Both the position numbers and the translations under genes were made by a program. A stretch of 9,021 bases of DNA. Origin: Alphaproteobacteria bacterium UBA2784 (lineage in GTDB: Bacteria; Pseudomonadota; Alphaproteobacteria; Micropepsales; Micropepsaceae). The notes under the pieces were generated by a model, which ran no database searches, was not told the origin of the DNA, and saw only the letters and a program-made list of their open reading frames with translations. The DNA is taken from the NCBI GenBank assembly GCA_002352285.1, contig DEIC01000098.1, positions 40,363 to 49,383 of the forward strand. Reading direction: 5' to 3'. This document shows positions 1 to 5,921 of the stretch, in pieces. Each line of letters starts with the position of its first letter. Position 1 is the stretch's first letter.

Positions 1-746
1 GCTTCGATCTCGCCGCTGGGATCGTAATAGGCCTGCCACTCGAATGTGGTGCGCGTCGCCTCGTTGTCGGGCGTAGAGCCGTCGTAAAAGCCCTCGGTGC
101 CAATGATCGTAAAACCGATCAGCGCATCCTGAAGCTCCGGCCCCGGCAGGAAGTCGCCCAGACGCGGCCCCCGCGTGCGTCCCTCGCCGCCGCCCGCGCC
201 CGCATCCGTGCCATTGGCGCCGCCCGCCACCACCGCATTGCCACCTGCACTGGGATCACCCGCCTCATCACCCGCCGCCAGATCATCGGATGCATCATCC
301 GAGGGCGAGGCTGATGTCTCCTCCGCATCATCGGGCGGCAACAGAGGTTGCGGCGCTTCGGTTTCGGTGCGCGGGATGATCGGGATCGCCTCGGGCACAT
401 CGGCCACGATGCGGTTTTCCATGTTGGGGGCTTCCACGATCTGCCGCTCGCCAACGTCAACATTCTTGGGCGGCTCGATACGGGGCGGCATGCGCATCAT
501 GGTGACACGGAAGATGTCATCATCCGCCGATGACTGGGCGCCGCTTGCGTTGCGCTGCTCGTTCCCGTCGCGGCCCTGATAGCCGCCGTCGGCGGTAATG
601 CCGATGGACTCCGCCCAGCCCCCGCCACCGTCCGGCTGCGCGGCATTGAGCGCCCAGTCGATCAGCAGCGCAAACATTGCCCCATGCAGCAGCAGCGACA
701 GAACAACGCCCGCCCGCCGATAGGGGTGGCGCTGACGCTGGGTCAT
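1..746 (-). CDS. TonB/TolA-like single-pass membrane protein, C-terminus cut by left window edge
   Basis: The minus strand is open from the ATG at 746-744 to the window edge, giving 248 complete codons with no stop. The N-terminus is basic, then one hydrophobic helix (about residues 13-33) carries the motif S17-LLL-H21. This matches the SxxxH motif in the transmembrane helix of TonB, through which TonB contacts ExbB/ExbD (family knowledge). A periplasmic part follows: a proline-containing stretch (86-137, with PPRIEPP and LLPP), a Gly/Ala/Asp-rich acidic linker (about 138-190), and the start of a folded-looking domain (191-248) ending in WQAYYDPSGEIE. That domain does not look like the usual TonB C-terminal domain and I cannot name it. 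The likely role is an inner-membrane-anchored protein coupled to a proton-motive-force motor, or simply one sharing the TonB-type anchor. An in-frame ATG at 770-768 would add eight residues; neither start has a strong ribosome binding site. It is transcribed divergently from the VOC gene. Confidence 0.72.
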   Translation of the reverse strand, partial: MTQRQRHPYRRAGVVLSLLLHGAMFALLIDWALNAAQPDGGGGWAESIGITADGGYQGRDGNEQRNASGAQSSADDDIFRVTMMRMPPRIEPPKNVDVGERQIVEAPNMENRIVADVPEAIPIIPRTETEAPQPLLPPDDAEETSASPSDDASDDLAAGDEAGDPSAGGNAVVAGGANGTDAGAGGGEGRTRGPRLGDFLPGPELQDALIGFTIIGTEGFYDGSTPDNEATRTTFEWQAYYDPSGEIE

Positions 747-798
747 GTCATCCGGTCCGGCCACGTGCATTTCACTCACTGGAAACCTTTGCAGCCCA

Positions 799-828
799 AG
801 CGTAGGCTTGACCAGCAAATCCTGTCAA
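799..828 (-). promoter_or_regulatory. candidate sigma-70-type promoter for the TonB-like gene
   Basis: On the minus strand a perfect TTGACA lies at 828-823. After an 18-base spacer comes TACGCT at 804-799, which keeps the three most conserved -10 positions (T1, A2, T6). Transcription would begin near 792, about 20 to 45 bases ahead of the two possible starts (770 and 746). It sits in the divergent gap between the TonB-like and VOC genes. The -35 is convincing and the -10 is weak, so this is only a candidate. Confidence 0.38.
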
Positions 829-834
829 AGCGCC

Positions 835-838
835 GGAG
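835..838 (+). promoter_or_regulatory. ribosome binding site fixing the VOC start at 846
   Basis: GGAG lies seven bases before the ATG at 846. It selects this start over an in-frame ATG at 684, which would put 54 extra residues antisense across the N-terminal region of the TonB-like gene and has no VOC-like sequence in the added part. An ATG at 841 is out of frame and stops after two codons. Confidence 0.7.
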
Positions 839-845
839 AAATGCG

Positions 846-1427
846 ATGACCCCACCGCAAGCAGCCCCAACGATCAAGGGCATTCACCATAGCGCCTATC
901 GCTGCCGTGATGCCGAGGAAACGCGGCGGTTTTATGAAGGTGTGCTGGGGCTGAAGACCCGCGCGGCGCTGGCCTTTGAGAAGGATCCCGGGGGCAATGA
1001 CCGCCCTTACATGCATCTCTTCTTTGAGATGGCCGACGGCAACTTCATAGCCTTCTTCGATCTGCCGCACACGGTGCATCCGAAAAAGTTCCGCGTGAAA
1101 GACGGCATGGAGGACTATCACATCGCCATGGAGCTCGCCTCGATGGACGACATGAAGGCCTTCATGGCACGCTTGAAGGCGCATGGCGTGCCTTCATTCG
1201 GTCCGATCAATCATCATTTCTGCCATTCGGTCTATTTCTTTGATCCCAACGGTCTTGCGCTTGAATTCACCGTGCGCGACGCGCGCCACGATGAAATTCT
1301 GGATGACGAGGAGGCCAAAGCCGACGCGATCATGAAGAAATGGTCGGCGGAAACCGCCCTGATCCGCGCCGAGCGCCTGAAGGCGGTAGAGGCGGAAGAA
1401 CGCGCCAGGAAGCAGGCTGCTGAATAA
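846..1427 (+). CDS. VOC-superfamily protein (glyoxalase / one-domain extradiol dioxygenase fold)
   Basis: This 193-residue protein starts with a typical VOC beta-alpha-beta module: IHHSAYRCRD at 13-22, then RFYEGVLGL at 28-36. The second module begins at YHIAMEL (91-97), includes a helix with LKAHGV (110-115), and ends in the classic strand VYFFDPNGLALEFT (129-142). H15, H92 and E140 sit where VOC enzymes place their metal ligands, so a divalent metal site (Fe2+, Mn2+ or Zn2+) is likely. The core resembles single-domain extradiol dioxygenases and glyoxalase-like enzymes; which reaction it performs cannot be told. Residues 146-193 form a highly charged helical tail absent from minimal VOC proteins, perhaps for oligomerisation. 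The stop TAA is followed directly by the hydrolase ATG, so the two are surely co-transcribed and probably translationally coupled. A role as dioxygenase or isomerase feeding the hydrolase is inference. Confidence 0.85.
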   Translation: MTPPQAAPTIKGIHHSAYRCRDAEETRRFYEGVLGLKTRAALAFEKDPGGNDRPYMHLFFEMADGNFIAFFDLPHTVHPKKFRVKDGMEDYHIAMELASMDDMKAFMARLKAHGVPSFGPINHHFCHSVYFFDPNGLALEFTVRDARHDEILDDEEAKADAIMKKWSAETALIRAERLKAVEAEERARKQAAE

Positions 1428-2732
1428 ATGCAGCTGATCGCAAAAACCTATTGGGCGGGCGCCCCCATGAACATGCGCCGCTATCCGCAGGATTATCTTG
1501 TGGAGTCACTCATATTGAAGGCTGCGGATTTTCGCGAGCATCGCGGCCTCTGGTGGGCGCCGCGCAGGAACCCGAAACCGAAAACAGCTGCTGTCGTCAT
1601 GCACCCGCGCGGTGACTTTACGCATCACTATGTCATTCCGCGTCTTGTCGATGCGGGCATTGGCGTGATGGCGGCCAATACGCGTAACCCAAACAACGAT
1701 GTCACAACGATCCACGAAGAGATCATCCTCGACGTCAACTCCTCCATCAGCTTCCTGCGGCATAAGGTGGGGGTAAAGAACATCATCCTGATCGGAAACT
1801 CGGGCGGTGGCGCGCTGAACGGCTTCTTTCAGGCGCAGGCAAAAAAGCCGCGCGGCAAGCGCATCGCCAAAACGCCGGGCGGCCGCCGCACCTGGTTGAA
1901 CGATGCCGACATGTTTCCCGCCGACGGCATGATCTACATCTCCTCGCACAAGGGGGAGGGCATGATCATGAACGAGATCATTGACCCCGCCGTCGTGGAT
2001 GAAACCCGCCCGCACCTGTCAGACCCCGCGCTTGATCTCTACGAGCCCCGCAATGGCTTCATCTGCCCGCGCGAGCTTGATGGCAACGATGCGGCGTGGT
2101 CGGAATACGATCCGGATTTCATCGCCCGCTTCCGCGCCGCGCAGATTGATCGCGTCAGGCGCATTGATGCGATTGCCCGCAGCCTGATTGAGGAATCGCG
2201 TGAGGCAGAAGCGATCCGCAACGATCCCGGCTTTGCCCGCCTGTCGCCCGAGCGCCAGCGCGACATCATGCGGCGCGAGGCGTTTGAGCCGGTGATGACG
2301 ATCTATCGCACCATGGCCAACCCGCATTATGTCAGCCAGCAATTCGATCCCAGCGCGCGCGATTATGGTTCCATCTTCTCGCCGCGCCCTGATCTGATGA
2401 ACTGGAAGTTCTTTGGTTTCGGGCGTTACGCCACGCCGCATGCGTGGCTCTCAACCTGGTCGGGCGTTTCCTCATTCGCCAATCAGTTGCACGATCTGCC
2501 GCAGATCGACGAACCCAGCCTGTTCATCAATGCAGGCAAGGATCAGGAAATTTTTCCGAAAACTGATGCCGAACCGATGTTTGCGGCCATGGCCTCGAAG
2601 GACAAGACCTTTGTCAGCTTCGATGACGCGCGCCATTATTTCGAGCCGCCCTTTGGCGAAAAGGACGCACCGGATGTAGAGCGCCTGATGGATGTGGTGG
2701 TGCCCTGGGTGCTTGAACGCTTCGGCGCTTGA
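1428..2732 (+). CDS. large alpha/beta hydrolase, coupled to the VOC gene
   Basis: This 434-residue protein has an alpha/beta-hydrolase core. AVVMHPRGDF (55-64) would hold the oxyanion-hole loop. The nucleophile elbow is GNSGGG at 123-128, with S125 as the catalytic serine. The acid is probably D372 in LFINAGKDQE (365-374) and the base H403 in FDDARHYFEPP. Between elbow and acid lie a basic insert (about 138-156) and a long, mostly helical region (220-345) that probably forms a cap over the active site; this makes the protein longer than ordinary 270-320 residue esterases. No signal peptide is seen, so it is cytoplasmic. Its ATG abuts the VOC stop (TAAATG) and has no close ribosome binding site, which points to translational coupling. 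An in-frame ATG at 1467 also lacks one. Ester or C-C bond hydrolysis downstream of a ring-cleaving VOC enzyme is plausible, but the substrate is unknown. Confidence 0.85.
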   Translation: MQLIAKTYWAGAPMNMRRYPQDYLVESLILKAADFREHRGLWWAPRRNPKPKTAAVVMHPRGDFTHHYVIPRLVDAGIGVMAANTRNPNNDVTTIHEEIILDVNSSISFLRHKVGVKNIILIGNSGGGALNGFFQAQAKKPRGKRIAKTPGGRRTWLNDADMFPADGMIYISSHKGEGMIMNEIIDPAVVDETRPHLSDPALDLYEPRNGFICPRELDGNDAAWSEYDPDFIARFRAAQIDRVRRIDAIARSLIEESREAEAIRNDPGFARLSPERQRDIMRREAFEPVMTIYRTMANPHYVSQQFDPSARDYGSIFSPRPDLMNWKFFGFGRYATPHAWLSTWSGVSSFANQLHDLPQIDEPSLFINAGKDQEIFPKTDAEPMFAAMASKDKTFVSFDDARHYFEPPFGEKDAPDVERLMDVVVPWVLERFGA

Positions 2733-2763
2733 GCCTATTTATCAGGCAACACTCATTGCATTC

Positions 2764-2768
2764 GGGAG
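2764..2768 (+). promoter_or_regulatory. ribosome binding site fixing the HMA start at 2776
   Basis: GGGAG lies seven bases before the ATG at 2776. It selects this start over the in-frame ATG at 2692, which lies inside the hydrolase gene and would add 28 residues unlike any HMA protein. Confidence 0.7.
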
Positions 2769-2775
2769 CCTGTCC

Positions 2776-2991
2776 ATGAAAACCGCACAGCTCAGCGTCA
2801 AGGGGATGGATTGCGGCGGCTGCGTCAAGGCAGTGGAACGCGCCGCGCGCGGCGTCACTGGCGTGGCGGCGGCAAAGGTTGATCTGGCCGGAGCCAGCGC
2901 CGTCATTGAGTTTGATGAATCGCAAACCAGTGTCGATGCCGTGGCCAACGCCATCACCCGCGCCGGCTTCAAGGCTGAAGCAAAGGTGTGA
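2776..2991 (+). CDS. HMA-domain metallochaperone (CopZ-like), probably copper
   Basis: This 71-residue protein is a single heavy-metal-associated domain with the beta-alpha-beta-beta-alpha-beta pattern of CopZ/Atx1. The metal loop is GMDCGGC at 10-16, with C13 and C16 as the two thiolate ligands, usually for Cu(I). The helix VKAVERAARGV follows, and the protein ends GFKAEAKV, a typical last strand of the fold. There is no signal peptide, so it acts in the cytoplasm, where family members hand copper to a P1B-type ATPase or a metal-responsive regulator. No such ATPase or regulator is in the window. It lies 43 bases after the hydrolase on the same strand, so read-through transcription is possible, though function gives no link to that gene. 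Specificity for copper over other soft metals is inferred from the motif. Confidence 0.9.
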   Translation: MKTAQLSVKGMDCGGCVKAVERAARGVTGVAAAKVDLAGASAVIEFDESQTSVDAVANAITRAGFKAEAKV

Positions 2992-3008
2992 TTGGCGGAA
3001 TTTCTTGA

Positions 3009-3160
3009 GCCTCCGCCCGCGCGATCACGCGCGGGGGAGGCCAGCGATGCGCGTGCATCGCGGGTGGGGGAAATCAGCAGAAAACAAAGGCCCCCACCCG
3101 GATTTGAGTTCGCAACGCTCACTCAAATCCGACCTCCCCCGCAATGAATTGCGGAGGAGG
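3009..3160. repeat. mosaic palindromic intergenic element of five hairpins
   Basis: About 150 bases between convergent genes are almost entirely inverted repeats. The hairpins are: 3009-3023 with 3028-3041 (near perfect, one extra base, loop ATCA); GCGATGC 3044-3050 with 3055-3061 (loop 4); CGGGTGGGGG 3061-3070 with CCCCCACCCG 3091-3100 (perfect, loop 20); CGGATTTGAGT 3099-3109 with 3121-3131 (perfect, loop 11); and 3133-3145 with 3148-3160 (one mismatch, loop GA). Arms can also pair over a distance: GCGGGGGAGG 3031-3040 with 3133-3142 (perfect 10) and CCTCCGC 3010-3016 with 3151-3157 (perfect 7), which would give a closed, branched cruciform. The build recalls composite palindromic repeats known from alphaproteobacterial intergenic DNA. 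It follows the HMA stop by 17 bases and faces the acyltransferase end, so it may act as a two-way transcription end or RNA stabiliser, but no T-run is present. Copy number cannot be judged here. Confidence 0.75.
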
Positions 3161-3170
3161 TTGAAGAGAT

Positions 3171-3180
3171 GTGTGCACAC
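3171..3180. repeat. short perfect palindrome
   Basis: GTGTGCACAC is a perfect 10-base palindrome between the mosaic element and the acyltransferase stop. The rest of 3161-3236 shows no gene and no clear terminator. A function such as a protein site is only a possibility. Confidence 0.3.
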
Positions 3181-3236
3181 GATAGCCTTTAAGGAAAGGT
3201 GAGGCACAAGATTGCAAGTGATCAACCTGTGTTCCC

Positions 3237-4430
3237 TCACTCCCCCTGCACCAGCGCGGGCCGAGGCGTCAACCCCACCTCTTTCTCCTTCGGCGACAAT
3301 CCCGCCCACAGCCGCAGCCAAGAGATGCGCTTCGCCACGGCATAAAAGAGCCAGCACCCCGCAATCGTGATGCTGATCAGGAGCGCCACTTCCTGCCACA
3401 ACGGCAGTGAAAGCGCGTCAAGATGATGGCCAGCCACCACGATGATCGTCTGGTGCACGAGGTAGAAGGGGAAAATCGCCTCTGTCAGAACGCGCCGCAG
3501 CCTGTTGTCGGTATTGCTGAGGTGGCGGTGCGCAAAGCCCAGCGCCGCAACAATCGCCGACCACGCCTGTAGCGTATAGGCGCCGCGCATGACAAGGCGC
3601 AGCCAGTCGGGCGGGGCGCTTTCCTGTGCAGCAAAATACTCAAAATAGCCTTGCACGGCCGCCCAACAGCCAACCGCCAGAGCCAGCGCCAGCCAGCGCG
3701 CCTTCACGCAGCGGTCAAAGAATGGCTGGTGCTTTGCCAGCGCGAAACCAAGGAAGAAGACGAAGAGATAGAGCGCGTGCAGATAGAAGTCGTTGATGAA
3801 GAAATGCGTTTGCCCGAAGATCGGCAGCAGCGTCGCGCGCAGCACATACATGACAAGCCACGGTGCGATCAAAAGGCCAGGTCCGCGCGTCAGGAAGTCG
3901 AGTGCGGGCGTCAGGCGGCGCAGGACAGGCGCAAAGAACGGCACCAGCAGCGTGTAAAGCACGAGATAGAAGACGAACCACATGTGGTTATAGGTCGGCG
4001 TGATGATGCACTCGTCCGGCCCGCACCACTGGCCGCTGGCGGTCACATATTTCAGATAGAACCCGTCCAGCGCCGAGGCAGGGCCAAGACCCGCCTCTAC
4101 AGCCTCAAGCACCTGGTAATAGGTTTGCGGCGGCACGATCACGAAAATGGCCAGGACCAGCGGTGGGACCAGCCGCACCATCCGCGCCTTTGTGAAAGCA
4201 AGCCCGCTCATCTTGTCAGCCAGAAAGCGGGTCGCCGCCCCCGAAATGAGGAAGAGCAGGGCGAGCCGCCACGGGCTCAAAAACTCCATCAACGGCTCAA
4301 TCGCTTCGCCCGCCCGGCTCGATTTCACATGCCAGTCCCAGCCCACGTAGAACATGCCGGTGTGGTAAAGGATGAGCAGGCCAAGCGCGATGATGCGGAG
4401 CCAGTCGAGGTCAAGGCGGCGCTGATTCAT
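3237..4430 (-). CDS. acyltransferase family 3 (OpgC/OafA-like) integral membrane protein
   Basis: This 397-residue protein is very hydrophobic, with roughly ten membrane helices. It opens with the acyltransferase-3 signature: RRLDLDWLRIIALGLLILYH (4-23), with H23 at the position of the essential membrane histidine of this family. Other family features are FLISGAATRFL (60-70), the RMVRLVPPLV segment with R83 and R86, HMWFVFYL at 149-156, and a late helix PFYLVHQTI (321-329). Family members move acetyl, succinyl or other acyl groups across or onto the inner-membrane face, modifying periplasmic glucans, O-antigen, capsule or lipid carriers. The RLDxDWLR start and the HMWF helix look most like OpgC-type proteins; the acceptor is not identifiable. 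A loop at 136-141 has two cysteines (WCGPDEC) that could form a periplasmic disulfide. GGAG at 4442-4439 lies eight bases before the ATG. It is divergent from the LytTR gene, which may regulate it. Confidence 0.88.
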   Translation of the reverse strand: MNQRRLDLDWLRIIALGLLILYHTGMFYVGWDWHVKSSRAGEAIEPLMEFLSPWRLALLFLISGAATRFLADKMSGLAFTKARMVRLVPPLVLAIFVIVPPQTYYQVLEAVEAGLGPASALDGFYLKYVTASGQWCGPDECIITPTYNHMWFVFYLVLYTLLVPFFAPVLRRLTPALDFLTRGPGLLIAPWLVMYVLRATLLPIFGQTHFFINDFYLHALYLFVFFLGFALAKHQPFFDRCVKARWLALALAVGCWAAVQGYFEYFAAQESAPPDWLRLVMRGAYTLQAWSAIVAALGFAHRHLSNTDNRLRRVLTEAIFPFYLVHQTIIVVAGHHLDALSLPLWQEVALLISITIAGCWLFYAVAKRISWLRLWAGLSPKEKEVGLTPRPALVQGE

Positions 4431-4470
4431 GAGGCGATCTCCGATGGAATGCCTCCTTCTTCCCCAAACC

Positions 4471-4505
4471 AGCCTGGGCGGCTAGGCTCTTGCCAGAAAA
4501 GGCAA
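4471..4505. promoter_or_regulatory. two short inverted repeats in the acyltransferase/LytTR divergent region
   Basis: The 101-bp gap holds AGCCT (4471-4475) facing AGGCT (4484-4488) over 8 bases. Immediately next to it is TTGCC (4490-4494) facing GGCAA (4501-4505) over 6 bases. Both are perfect and nearly touch, a layout common for operators between divergent genes. No convincing -35/-10 pair was found for either gene. LytTR proteins usually bind direct repeats, so a match to this regulator is not demonstrated. Confidence 0.35.
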
Positions 4506-4531
4506 ATCGGCGTGACAGGCGGGGGTGAGTT

Positions 4532-5344
4532 GTGACGAGTGGCGGTTTGCCGGGGACGGATGGCACGACCTTCATCAGCCGCCTGACGCCCTTGCGCGTC
4601 GTGGCAGCCGGTGCGCTTGCCGTCATTCTGGTCAATATCACTTCCAGCGTCATGGAAGACATGGCACGCGGCGTGTCGGGCTATTGGGCAGAGCCGCTGG
4701 TTCTTGAGCTTTCAAGCTATGTCCTGATCCTTGCCCTTGCGCCGCTGGTCGGCCGCGCCATTGCCATTGCCCCGCCGCGTGCCGATGAGCTGGTGCAGAC
4801 CGTCGGGGTGCATCTGGGGTTCTCGGTGTTGTTCTCGCTCGGCCATGTGCTCGGCATGGTGGCGATCCGCACGGGTGCGTTCTGGGCGGCAGGTCATCAA
4901 TATGGCTTCTTTGACGACGGCATTTTCATGCCGCTGCTTTATGAGTGGCGCAAAGACCTGCTCGCCTATGCCGCAATTGCAGGAGTTTACTGGTATTTCC
5001 AGCAAAGGGCAGAGCGTCCGCCGCCCGCCAGCCCGCAGGACCCGCGCATTGAATTGCGCGACGGCAAGTCCGTGGCGTTTGTGGCGCCCGGCGATATTCA
5101 TTGGGTCGAAGCAGCAGGTAACTACATCAATTTTCACTGCGCGGGCCAAAGCCGCCTGATCCGCGGCACGATTTCGGCGTGGGAGGAACGGCTGGCGCCG
5201 CTGGGTTTCGTGCGCATCCACCGTTCGCGGCTTGTCAACCGCACTTGCATCAGCGTGATCCGGCCAAACGCGTCCGGCGATTATGAAGTCACCTTGAAAA
5301 GCGGCGAGGTGCTGGCGGGCAGCAGGCGCTATCGGGTGGAGTGA
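4532..5344 (+). CDS. membrane-anchored LytTR-family transcription regulator
   Basis: This 270-residue protein joins an N-terminal membrane part to a C-terminal LytTR DNA-binding domain. Four hydrophobic helices lie at about 22-38, 57-75, 92-112 and 141-155. A short Pro-rich linker (161-171) leads to the LytTR domain (172-270): VAPGDIHWVEAAGNYINFH (184-202), RGTISAWEERL (211-221), then the hallmark FVRIHRSRLVNRTCISVI (226-243), and GSRRYR near the end. LytTR domains bind DNA through beta strands. There is no receiver domain, so any signal probably enters through the membrane helices rather than by phosphorylation. The GTG start at 4532 is supported by GGGGG at 4521-4525, six bases upstream; the next in-frame Met is residue 41, inside the membrane region. 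It is divergent from the acyltransferase gene, its likeliest local target, and ends 5 bases from the oppositely oriented membrane-protein gene. Confidence 0.88.
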   Translation: MTSGGLPGTDGTTFISRLTPLRVVAAGALAVILVNITSSVMEDMARGVSGYWAEPLVLELSSYVLILALAPLVGRAIAIAPPRADELVQTVGVHLGFSVLFSLGHVLGMVAIRTGAFWAAGHQYGFFDDGIFMPLLYEWRKDLLAYAAIAGVYWYFQQRAERPPPASPQDPRIELRDGKSVAFVAPGDIHWVEAAGNYINFHCAGQSRLIRGTISAWEERLAPLGFVRIHRSRLVNRTCISVIRPNASGDYEVTLKSGEVLAGSRRYRVE

Positions 5345-5349
5345 TGGGT

Positions 5350-5910
5350 TTATCCGCCCGCGCGCCGCGACAGCAGCAGCCGCGCCACAGCCACTAAAAG
5401 CCCCGCTACAAGCAACAAGGCTGATGCGCCGAAGAATACGTGTTTAAGTCCCGTCGCATAGCCGATCACGCCCGCCGCCTTGGGCAGAACATCATAGGGC
5501 GGCAGGATCGCCGACAGGATGAGCACATTTTCTGCCATGTCGCCCAATGCAAAGAGGAGCGGCAGGACAGAGGCCGCTTGTTGCACAAACGGCGCAAAAT
5601 TTGCCGCGCGCGCTGCCCACACGCCCGCAGCGCCCAGCGCAAGAAACAGGAAAACAACATTGAGCGCGTCGGCGCCAAGCAGCGCCATCGTGCTCCACTG
5701 ATGGCCATTGTCATTGATGGAAGTAAGGCGCGCAGAAGCCTCTGCGGCATCCATGAACGGCGTTTCCTCGATCGCGGGGCCACCTTGCGCACGCACATGC
5801 GAAGGATAGAGTCCCGAAAGAACGAGCGCGCCCTGGAACCACACAATGGCCAAAGCGGCCAGCAGGAGAACCTGCCGGCCGCTCAGGCGTTGAAAGAAGC
5901 GAAGAAGCAT
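5350..5910 (-). CDS. four-helix membrane protein of unknown function
   Basis: I do not recognise this 186-residue protein. It has four likely membrane helices (about 13-33, 76-98, 113-135 and 157-178). A soluble loop (34-74) carries acidic and polar residues, including PFMDAAEASARL and NDNGHQW. The third helix contains an unusual charged/polar motif, GDMAEN (123-128), inside an otherwise hydrophobic run; D124, E127 and N128 there, and K156 and H157 at the start of helix four, could form a buried functional site. The start at 5910 is 11 bases after the peptidase stop on the same strand, so it is almost surely co-transcribed with the peptidase as the last gene of the run. The only binding-site-like sequence is a G-run in that gap. 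The downstream end is 5 bases from the convergent LytTR stop, with no terminator between. A transport or sensing role would be a guess. Confidence 0.7.
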   Translation of the reverse strand: MLLRFFQRLSGRQVLLLAALAIVWFQGALVLSGLYPSHVRAQGGPAIEETPFMDAAEASARLTSINDNGHQWSTMALLGADALNVVFLFLALGAAGVWAARAANFAPFVQQAASVLPLLFALGDMAENVLILSAILPPYDVLPKAAGVIGYATGLKHVFFGASALLLVAGLLVAVARLLLSRRAGG

Positions 5911-5921
5911 TGCGCCCCCGC

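Noticed and set aside
119..463. 114-codon minus-strand frame near the left end
   Set aside because: It is out of frame with the open TonB-like reading frame that covers the same bases, and its Arg/Pro/Met-rich translation is typical of a shadow.
808..813. Plus-strand TTGACC as a -35 box for the VOC gene
   Set aside because: No acceptable -10 sequence lies 16-19 bases downstream; that position is already the GGAG ribosome binding site region.
684..845. N-terminal extension of the VOC gene to an ATG at 684
   Set aside because: The added 54 residues lie across the divergent promoter region and overlap the TonB-like gene's start; the ATG at 846 has a good binding site and begins just before the VOC fold.
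2692..2775. Longer start for the HMA protein at 2692
   Set aside because: The extension lies within the hydrolase 3' end and is not part of an HMA domain; GGGAG before 2776 marks the real start.
3009..3160. CRISPR array or tRNA-like gene in the hairpin-rich region
   Set aside because: The repeats are inverted and mutually different, with no direct repeats and spacers at regular distance, and no tRNA arm consensus is present.
3651..4535. Long plus-strand open frame (294 codons) opposite the acyltransferase
   Set aside because: It is antisense to a clear acyltransferase-3 gene; its translation is Arg/Gln/Glu-rich with no domain, as expected of a GC-rich shadow frame.
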